Source of the DNA: Coenobita brevimanus
Lineage: Eukaryota; Arthropoda; Malacostraca; Decapoda; Coenobitidae
Direction: 5' to 3'
Assembly (NCBI GenBank): GCA_032717465.1
Contig: CM064732.1
Location: 20,873,942-20,937,941, forward strand
DNA: 64,000 nt
The notes beneath the pieces are model-generated. The model worked only from the letters and a program-made list of their open reading frames with translations, was not told where the DNA came from and did not search any database. Made by a program: the position numbers and the translations under genes. Shown in pieces: positions 57,039-64,000 of the stretch. Position 1 is the stretch's first letter. Each line of letters starts with the position of its first letter.

Positions 57039-57040
57039 GA

Positions 57041-57567
57041 GATTAAGCTATTCTGCAAACAGCTCACATTCTATATTTTACTATCACATAAAAATATTCC
57101 ATGTGACACTTTCCTTTCATACAGTCAGCAGGGAGGTACTGTCGAACTTGATCGTGATAATATGAAGTTGCCCCGACGACATGTGCTGGGTCCTGGGTTG
57201 GACTGATCCCTACACCCGCAAATAAGGCTGTATTCCACTGGGCGTGATGATTTACCTGCATCTATTCAGGGGTTGCTAATCGTACTAATAGTTTATTATT
57301 TTCTTGTACGTTAAATATGTACTGTATTGTATGTCAACAGAGTTTACATAGATACGATATGGTACCCAAGATGATTTTAACAGTAATTTATCAGAAGTAC
57401 GATGATAATGAATATACGCTTGGAAACCTCCTTAACTAATAAGAATACGGCCCTGAAAGCATCGCCTGTTGGAGCGAAGATTTGCTACATATTCCTCAAG
57501 TTGCTTTTGGATGCATTTTCGACACTCTGGCACAACATGGGAATTATTTCTTCTGCACTACCACTAG

Positions 57568-57575
<8 letters not shown>
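57041..57575. other. unassigned sequence
   Basis: No gene or repeat recognised. Confidence 0.4.

Positions 57576-57650
<75 letters not shown>
57576..57650. repeat. (TA)n microsatellite
   Basis: About 75 bases of TA. Confidence 0.95.
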
Positions 57651-57654
<4 letters not shown>

Positions 57655-57858
57655 CTCCATGCTCCATGTCTCTATAGGCCGCTAATGCTCAATCACTAAA
57701 CTCTGTGGCTTATTTGGAAATCAAAAAGCATATCTAATTTTTTAAATTTTAAGTTATGCAAGCCTACAACTATACGAGTATTTTACATTCACACTGGTTA
57801 ATATCTGATAATTCAGGTAAATGGCAGAAATTATCACCATTAGGATCATCATCAGAAC

Positions 57859-57940
57859 TTAACCCCTTAAGTCCTAATCACATCAATTGATGCGATTTGA
57901 GTTTTATGCCAAAATGCCTAATCGCATCAATTGAACGCGG
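57859..57940. repeat. palindromic TTAACCCC-type end, possible piggyBac-like terminus
   Basis: TTAACCCCTTAAGTCC is followed by a 22-bp palindrome with one mismatch (57876-57897; perfect core CATCAATTGATG). A second copy of CCTAATCGCATCAATTGA starts 44 bases later. The layout (TTAACCC, then a subterminal palindrome) resembles the element at 42.7 kb, but no matching far end was found. Confidence 0.4.
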
Positions 57941-58074
57941 CCTGTAAAAATCCACGGAGCACTTGCTCCACCCCAGTTATGATGTACATGGCTTCAGGCC
58001 AATGAGAACTTGCCCCTGATGTGGCATGAGGGGGGGATCGGACCGACCCGGGCAGTGGGGAATACACCAATGAG

Positions 58075-58290
58075 GGACTGACTAGAAGAATGTATATGAG
58101 TTAGGTGGAGAGGGAGAGGGGAGGAGACCAAAGATGAAATGAAGTGATGGAGTGGGGAGAGATATATGTGATGGGGGAGTGTGACATGGAGGGAGGAAAT
58201 CCAAATGGCGCAGGACAGGGCCACGTGGAGGCGATTTGATATCGCCATCCATAACAGGTTTAAGGGGTCTGGCAATAGACAGATAGATAG
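58075..58290 (+). mobile_element. RTE-like LINE 3' end fragment
   Basis: About 215 bases homologous to the last part of copies 1 and 2: a VYVSEVEG-like start (here TATATGAGTTAGGTGGAGAG), GGAGGCGATTTG, a CATAACAGGTTTAAG block and a terminal GATA-type repeat (about 58276-58291). A 5'-truncated insertion, the usual outcome of target-primed retrotransposition. Confidence 0.8.
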
Positions 58291-58291
58291 A

Positions 58292-59388
58292 CATTAATTC
58301 TGTATTTTCTATTTGTGGTTGACATTTACTCAGTCGTAGTCTAGCCACATAACCTGTACATATGGCAAGTTTGCGTTTAGTCGGATAAGGAATAATTTAC
58401 TATCATATGACACGTGAAACTGAGAGCACATGCATGCACTATGTAATACCATCTTTCTTACTTCCTCAGCAGTTTAGCATTTCGCAAGAGGTCCACTGAG
58501 AACTGTTCCTTCTTTTGGGAAGGATTAGGCAACAACAACAACAACAACAAAAGGAGTACGCTATGCTATGTTGCCACCTTTGCGTAGCATGTGAAAGATA
58601 AATTGTTGATACTCTTTGCAGTTTTCAGAGTATTGTTATGTTACTGGTATGAACCCACAGTGTGAGCATTGGGTAACATATGAAGGATACGACTACAGTT
58701 CAACAAGAACTCACTTAAAATTTAGTCACAGGAGGAATCTGATGTCAGACTCAGTGGTCCATACATCTCACATTGGGTGATCAACAGGGTAACCACTGAA
58801 CCAGGGTGGTTCCAGCTGCAGTGTATGCAAACTTAACCCTACACTATACTGATGTCTTTCTTTGGCTGTAAAATGAATCAATGAATGTCTTGAAGAATAA
58901 AGTATAAACATGTTATATAAGTGACATAATATATTGGATATTTTTAACCGCTGCAGTAGACAGGCCTATCTTGAAATGAATACAACCGTCCAGAGGTAAC
59001 CAGAATCAAATACCAAGTACGTCATCGTATTGAGAATATTAAATGTTTCAGTGGTGGAAGAATGGATGGAAAGTTCACTCACTGCGTAATCAAATAAAGA
59101 GTTGTACGCGCATATAGTTTGCATGTTCCTCCTCCTGGATCTTGCCCACTCCATTAAGTTGTTGCTGGTTGTGGTGGTGGTTGTGCGAACCTAGGCTCAT
59201 CTGAACATGAATCCGGTGGACTGCAAGCTTAAACTACGCTTCTAAGGCAGTTCACCTTCTTTTCCGGGGAGAGGGAAGAAACTGAGGGACGTTTATAAAA
59301 CTAGCCACCCCAATGTATGTCGATGCCATCGCATGAATATGTCTTTATGCTGCACAGCCCCGTTTATATTAGTGGGAAATAGGGTGGG
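58292..59388. other. unassigned sequence with (CAA)n
   Basis: A short (CAA)n lies at 58530-58551. No gene recognised. Confidence 0.4.
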
Positions 59389-59567
59389 ATGATGATGGTG
59401 TTCACTTTCATCACCACCATCATCATAATGGGGATGAAGATTACGAAGCAAATGATACATTTGATAGTGACAAAGGTGATGACAGTGTTGATGACCTTGG
59501 TAATTAAAATGATTGTGATTATGATGAAGAACAAGTGGATGAGGACGAAGATGAGTAATAACGATGG

Positions 59568-59599
<32 letters not shown>

Positions 59600-59625
59600 G
59601 TGGTGGTGATGATGCTGAATACTAG
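59389..59625. repeat. (GAT)n-rich low-complexity segment
   Basis: Interrupted GAT/GGT units, purest at 59556-59610. Met/Asp-rich and His/Ile-rich frames across it are artefacts. Confidence 0.85.
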
Positions 59626-60250
59626 CCTAACGATAATGATGATTCCATATACATCCTTATTTACTCCACTATCCACACCTCTCTTCCAGACTACCACTAC
59701 CGCTGCCACCACCATAAACACCCTCCTTTTCATGCCTCCGCTCTCCTGCCTCACCTGCTCTCTCCTCTCTACCACAACTACCACAATTACCACCATTCCA
59801 GTTAAAGTTAATTGTGTTGCTCGTTTTTGTCGTCCAACTGTCAGAGGTCGTGAGTGTCTTTATGGCCCTCTATTTGCATGTTTGTGATTGCGCCGTGTTT
59901 GTGAGCCTGTGTGTTGTGAGTGTGGGCATTAGATAGGATTGTTTGAAATATTTATTGATATGTTTATTCGTGTTAAAAATGTATGGGGATAGTGAATGCT
60001 TATGTTCCCTCTCGAGGTTTACGACAAGGAACAATATGTATGTGACTATTCCAGTGGCTCCCAGGGTTCCTGTTTGCAGGGTGTTGCTAGATGGATACGT
60101 AGCATATCGTTCTCCGCCCATTTTCCTTCCGCCTATTGGCTTGTAGCCGCGAAGTGACAATGTAGGTCTGAGAGCTGGGGCTATCCCTTTTGCTAACTTC
60201 TGAAAGGACCAACACCACAGTAGGATATGTATCTGTGTGTTTGATCGTGT

Positions 60251-60255
<5 letters not shown>
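59626..60255. other. unassigned sequence
   Basis: No recognised gene. A Pro/Thr-rich frame on the plus strand (59640-59880) comes from CCAC-type low complexity. Confidence 0.4.

Positions 60256-60297
<42 letters not shown>
60256..60297. repeat. (TG)n microsatellite
   Basis: About 42 bases of TG, followed by 100 bases of scattered TGTG. Confidence 0.95.
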
Positions 60298-60300
<3 letters not shown>

Positions 60301-60637
60301 CAGGTGTGAATGTAGGTGACTGTATGTGCTTTTCTATGCTTGTGTGCCTGCGTACGTGCATGTGTGTTTGTGTGCGTATGTGCGCGAGTGTGCGTATGTG
60401 AAGTGGTCATTTTTTCATACATCTGACTTAGGACAACAGTTACAAAGGCCATTTCCGAAGCCCTGCATTCCGTCTATGACGCATCAACAGAGAAGGGGTG
60501 ATGCCCTGCCGCCCTCACGTGTCACCTGCCACTTGGCCACTAATATCCACCATCCCTATTGTGAGGCGCTGGGGATACCACATTCAGATCCGATGTTATG
60601 GTACTACTGGGAGTGCTTTTATGACTTGTCGGTGAGG

Positions 60638-60639
<2 letters not shown>

Positions 60640-60701
<62 letters not shown>
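60640..60701. repeat. (TG)n microsatellite
   Basis: About 62 bases of TG. Confidence 0.95.
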
Positions 60702-60705
<4 letters not shown>

Positions 60706-61139
60706 AAAGTATGGGATGAGTGCATGATTAATGTTCCCAGCTTACTAGTACATCCATTCATTATGCCCTGCTGTAGTCGACAATGAAAAACCTTTTTACA
60801 GTGAATCATGGCCTGATTTATTTTGATTTGGTTTGTCAGTTCATTATACGGGAATTTACCATCAACTGTGTGTGCTTTTCCTGCATACTGCGCTAATGGT
60901 TACTCTCTTATCCTTTGTTTTTATCAGCCGTTTCAGAATGATGATTTCTTCCATATTTTATGCTCGCTATCGTCATGTATCTTTATGTAGCTTGGGAAAG
61001 CCGCTCCATCTCCAAGATTCAGGCTGTTTGTAAGTCACTGTGTGAGCTTCTAAACTCGGAGCTCAACTCCAGTGAAATTTTGCGAAACCCTATTTTATGA
61101 ACCTGATGAACCCCCACGTCGTACTATATTACCTCGCCT
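60702..61139. other. unassigned sequence
   Basis: Nothing recognised before the tandem repeat. Confidence 0.4.
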
Positions 61140-61830
61140 GGACGGAGGCAGGAGAGGTATTGTTTTTGTTCAGGTTTCTTTGTTTGTTTGTTTCTTTGTT
61201 TGTTAGCAATATTACGGAATAACGGCTGAATGAAATTACATGAGACTTTCAGGATATGTGGGCACTGGTCCCAAAAGAAAGTAATTAAATTTTGGAAGTA
61301 ATCTAGTGACCCTGAGGGGTTAAATTTAAGGTCACGGATTTACAGTGAGCTATAACTTGGGACTAGTTGAAGATAGAAATAGTTTTTATTCTCATCATAC
61401 TGGAATTCCCATAGAGGGTTTCATTTAGCGTCAAGATCTATGACCTTGAGTGACCTTGAAAGAGGAAAGTCAAGGTTATGGATATTCAGGGGGCTATAAC
61501 TCGAAACTGGTTGCAAATAGATATTTACTAATCATCGACGTAAATGAAGTCCAATGTGGGCTGTTAATTGGTACCATGACCTTTGGCCTTAAGTGACCTT
61601 GAAAGGTCAAACTAAAGGTCACGGATATTCAGGGAGCTATTACTCGAATCTGGTTTAAGATGGAGAATTTACTATTATCAGGATACAGGAATTCTCTTGT
61701 GGGTTTTCATTTGACACCATGACCTATGACTTTGAGCGACCGTGAAAGGTTAAATGCAAGATCACTGATTTTCAGATGGCTATAACTTGAAAAAGGTTGA
61801 AAATAAAATTACTGCTGTCGGGCATGGTTT
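61140..61830 (+). repeat. 143-bp tandem repeat with GTTT-rich leader
   Basis: A leader with TTTGTTTGTTTGTT and TTAGCAATATTACGGAATAACGG (61170-61225), then four diverged units. The units start GGTCACGGAT..CAG..GAGCTATAACT at about 61330, 61474, 61617 and 61759, a period of 142-144 bases. Each contains GACCTTGAGTGACCTTGAAAGG-like sequence. TGACCTTGA occurs exactly at 61441, 61451 and 61594. No coding function is claimed. I have seen similar leader and unit layouts in other invertebrate repeats, but the family name is unknown to me. Confidence 0.75.
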
Positions 61831-62900
61831 GTTGTGCCTGGCATCACTTGTTTTGTTCTAATCCTGCTTTCATAATACAGTTTTGTGCAATTTTGGCAAG
61901 GCTTTTCGCACTGAAGAGATGAAAATTATAACTGGAGAACTCTCAGCGTTGACAGAAAGGTGACGATCTATATTATTGGTAAATGTTTTATCAGCGTATT
62001 GGGTGTCGTATTAAATGTTATGGTAACTGTTTCAGGCATCTTTTTTTTTTTTTTACTTGTTAGGGTCCCCGGAGGTCCCAACTGGTCTACCACAGCCTAG
62101 ATTGTTAAGCCATAGCAGACCACACTACAGTTGGTTTCTGGCAGCGTTCTCCATGACATAATAACTTTCGGTCACTATTTGGGTTCGAACGGTGGCATTA
62201 TAGATCTGGCTTTCTCCAACTTGAGATTTATACCGCCGTGCTTTTGGGGTCCATAATAGCAGATTCAAGGCGTACAGCATGGGTAAACTAATATCAGTGG
62301 GATATCTGAAGTCGTGGAAGAGTCAATAGCCAGCTTAGACGTGTTTAATTAGCCTTGTCTGGATAGTAACTACTGTTGTTAAGAGATACCACTGAACTTG
62401 TTTTGTACGGTATCATTCTCGTGCATGAAACATTGCAGTCAAGAAGGCATATTAACCACCATAGAGCTAGCAGTCAGTAACACAGACACACGGGCTTTGA
62501 TAAAATTCTTGTCATCACATCAACTTTGCATTAACCTGAGTACTATATGTGTTCTCTTAATAAAACTGTCGGTCGGTTGCAAAAATAAAAGGGAAACTAT
62601 GTCAGCGTAATGATGATGCGTGTGGAAAATTTTTTCTAACGTTTTCACTGAAAGGGGCGTCCATTAGGCCGAGGTAATTGTCCCAGGGTAGCAAGGATAC
62701 GCTAAACAAGTCAATATCGTAGTCGGGAGTTTAATCTTAGCAATGGTGAATGAAATAAGTTATCGTCGTACTCCATGGTTTAATCTCACGTGTACTCAAG
62801 CACAGGACAAACAATAGAGTTAAGCAAACAATCCCAACATGTAATCACCAAGACAGACACATACAAGCCAACATACACAAACAAACACACACAGCCGCAT
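61831..62900. other. unassigned sequence
   Basis: Contains a T run at 62040-62055 and a GGGTTCGAACGG motif at 62183 that resembles a tRNA B box, but no partner A box in the right place. No gene recognised. Confidence 0.4.
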
Positions 62901-63935
62901 TAATACAGGTCGAGAAGCGGAGTAAGAGAGCAAAGCTGGAGAGGGGGGCAGTTGTGTAAGAGAGGGGGTTAGGGGGCGGCAGAACAAGAGAGAGGGCTGG
63001 AGAAGTGAATGGTAAGAGAGTGGATCTGGGAGGGAGGGAACTGAGGAAGAAAGGGGGGCAAAAGTGGAGAGAAGAGGAGGAAAAGAGGGGAGCAGGACTA
63101 GAGCCAGGAGTTCGAGAGGGCCCAAGGGTGGAAAACAATAGGTAAGAGAGGAGGGTTGAAGAGGGGAAATGGAGTAAAAGAGGTGGGTGAGTGGAGGGGG
63201 GGGGGTGGCGGAGTACGAATGGAAGTGATGGAGACGGCAGTGGAATAAGAGGGGGGAGGAAAGTAAGAGAGGGAGGCGAGTGGGGCAGCCAAGCAAGCAG
63301 GGGGAAAGGAATGGGCGTTAAGTGACGAGAGATTGGAGGGAGAATCGGTAGCGGAGTAAGAGAGGGAGACATGAGGAGCTAGAAGGAAAGGATGGAGAGT
63401 GGTAGAGGAGAGGATGATACGGTAGGCGTAGAGGTGTAAGAGAGTGAGTCAGGGGACGGGGAAGAGAGAAGAAGTGGGCTAGAGAAACGTGAAAAGGAGT
63501 AGCGGGGTTAAAGAATTGGAGGGTAGGGGGGCAACAGAGTGAGAGAGGAACTAGTGAGCTGGGGGGGGGGGGCAGGGAAGAGAAAAGGGACAGTGTGTCT
63601 GGAGAGCGATGTGGTGGGGAAGGTCGGAGTAGGCGAGGAAGAGAGAAAGGAGAGGATGAGAAAAAGAAGTATAAGAGGAGGGCATGGGAGTGGAGGAAGC
63701 ATAGTAAGAGAGGAGGGCAGTTGAGATGGGGCAGGGGTGGTGAAAAAGGGGGGCGAGGGAAGGGGAGACAGCTGAGTAGGAGAAATCAAGAAACTGGATG
63801 ATGGGCAGAGAAGTGGGAGAGGGAACAAGGGAAGAGGCGAGTGGAATAAGAGAGTGGGAAAGGGGGGAAGGGAGAGGGGGCAACAGGTGGGAGGGGTGAG
63901 GTAAAAGATGCGGGCCCACACAATCTCATTACCAC
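62901..63935. repeat. purine-rich, strand-asymmetric tract
   Basis: About 1 kb, overwhelmingly G+A on the plus strand, with AAGAGAGG and GGAGGGGG-type units and several short G runs (for example near 63199-63208 and 63561-63572). Minus-strand Pro/Ser/Leu-rich frames up to about 175 codons are artefacts. The tract ends sharply near 63935, after which the strand turns pyrimidine-rich to the window end. Confidence 0.8.
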
Positions 63936-64000
63936 ACATACCTTTTTGTCGACCTCCCGTCTCTCCTTTCTTTCCTCCCCCCTCCCCCTTCTCTCTCTCT

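Larger units (their letters stand above)
54660..57040 (-). mobile_element. CR1-like LINE, copy 2, uninterrupted
   Basis: The minus strand runs from an endonuclease C-terminus (NPDQYRMEALSPHGSSDHSLI, the SDH catalytic histidine, about 56940-56880) through RT fingers (SSWKEGNVHLIPM..DYRSIAI, about 56075). Next come GVPQGSVLAPALFL (domain B, 55700-55660), SYSDDSTLY (domain C with YSDD for YADD, about 55590) and SLNNCLSWTSHVRSIA. The C-terminal tail is ASLALFYRYFYD..LLPIRILLFPELHL (55050-54840). Stops and frameshifts throughout. The 5' part of the endonuclease is missing. It shows the uninterrupted version of the site where the Jockey-like LINE sits in copy 1. Confidence 0.85.

Noticed and set aside
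59389..59887. Asp/Met-rich or Thr/Pro-rich secreted protein
   Set aside because: The frames are generated by GAT and CCAC low-complexity sequence.
61140..61830. CRISPR-like array
   Set aside because: Units are diverged, about 143 bp with no constant repeat and variable spacer, and lie in clearly eukaryotic DNA.
62180..62200. tRNA gene suggested by a B-box-like GGTTCGAACGG
   Set aside because: No A box or foldable acceptor stem at the required distances on either strand.
62845..63372. Pro/Ser/Leu-rich minus frames of up to 175 codons
   Set aside because: Low-complexity artefacts of the purine-rich tract.

Overview
The window is repeat-rich nuclear DNA from a metazoan, most likely an arthropod and plausibly a decapod crustacean. 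The reasons are the very long (AT)n, (GT)n, (GA)n and (ATT)n arrays, interspersed TTAGG-like telomere-type stretches, tRNA-derived SINEs, and a mixed set of RTE-like, Jockey-like and CR1-like LINEs with mariner, hAT, piggyBac and Harbinger DNA elements. The species is inference. I found no bacterial-type operon, no rRNA or ordinary tRNA gene, and no host protein-coding gene I can defend. Almost every coding signal is a decayed transposon protein.

Layout. 0-6.7 kb: a tRNA-like SINE, microsatellites, an inverted repeat with a telomere-like centre, a pyrimidine-rich minisatellite and a non-autonomous piggyBac-like element. 6.7-14.4 kb: two damaged RTE-like LINE copies, with a truncated mariner inside an (AT)n array and a 319-bp Harbinger-type MITE between them. 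The second LINE is split by a 1.3-kb element with repeated subterminal motifs. 14.7-18.6 kb: a second piggyBac-like copy, then a hAT (ZBED-like) transposase pseudogene in two parts separated by a segment holding a hAT MITE with a perfect 8-bp target duplication. 19.1-21.3 kb: a duplicated repeat, one copy of which carries a 422-bp TGT..ACA element flanked by CCGG.

22.4-28.1 kb: a complete Ty3/gypsy LTR element on the minus strand, with two 786-bp LTRs and a 4-bp target duplication. Its integrase is encoded upstream of its reverse transcriptase, the gene order of Gmr1-like elements. It is dead: one stop, several frameshifts and loss of the catalytic RT centre. 28.1-34.8 kb: mostly unassigned AT-rich DNA with a SINE, a LINE fragment and a pyrimidine-rich tract. 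34.9-41.8 kb: a purine-rich minisatellite that hosts a CR1-like LINE, which itself hosts a Jockey-like LINE with a 10-bp target duplication.

42.7-48.3 kb: a third piggyBac-like element, an old Jockey-like LINE and another purine-rich tract. 48.5-52.1 kb: the most complete RTE-like LINE, on the minus strand. 52.3-57.0 kb: a paralogous empty site for the first piggyBac insertion and an uninterrupted second CR1-like LINE. 57.5-64 kb: a palindromic repeat, a LINE 3' end, microsatellites, a 143-bp tandem repeat rich in TGACCTTGA motifs, and a purine-rich tract.

The genes do not work together as a pathway. The region is a layered transposon graveyard, and several layers can be ordered in time because the window also holds uninterrupted copies of the interrupted repeats.
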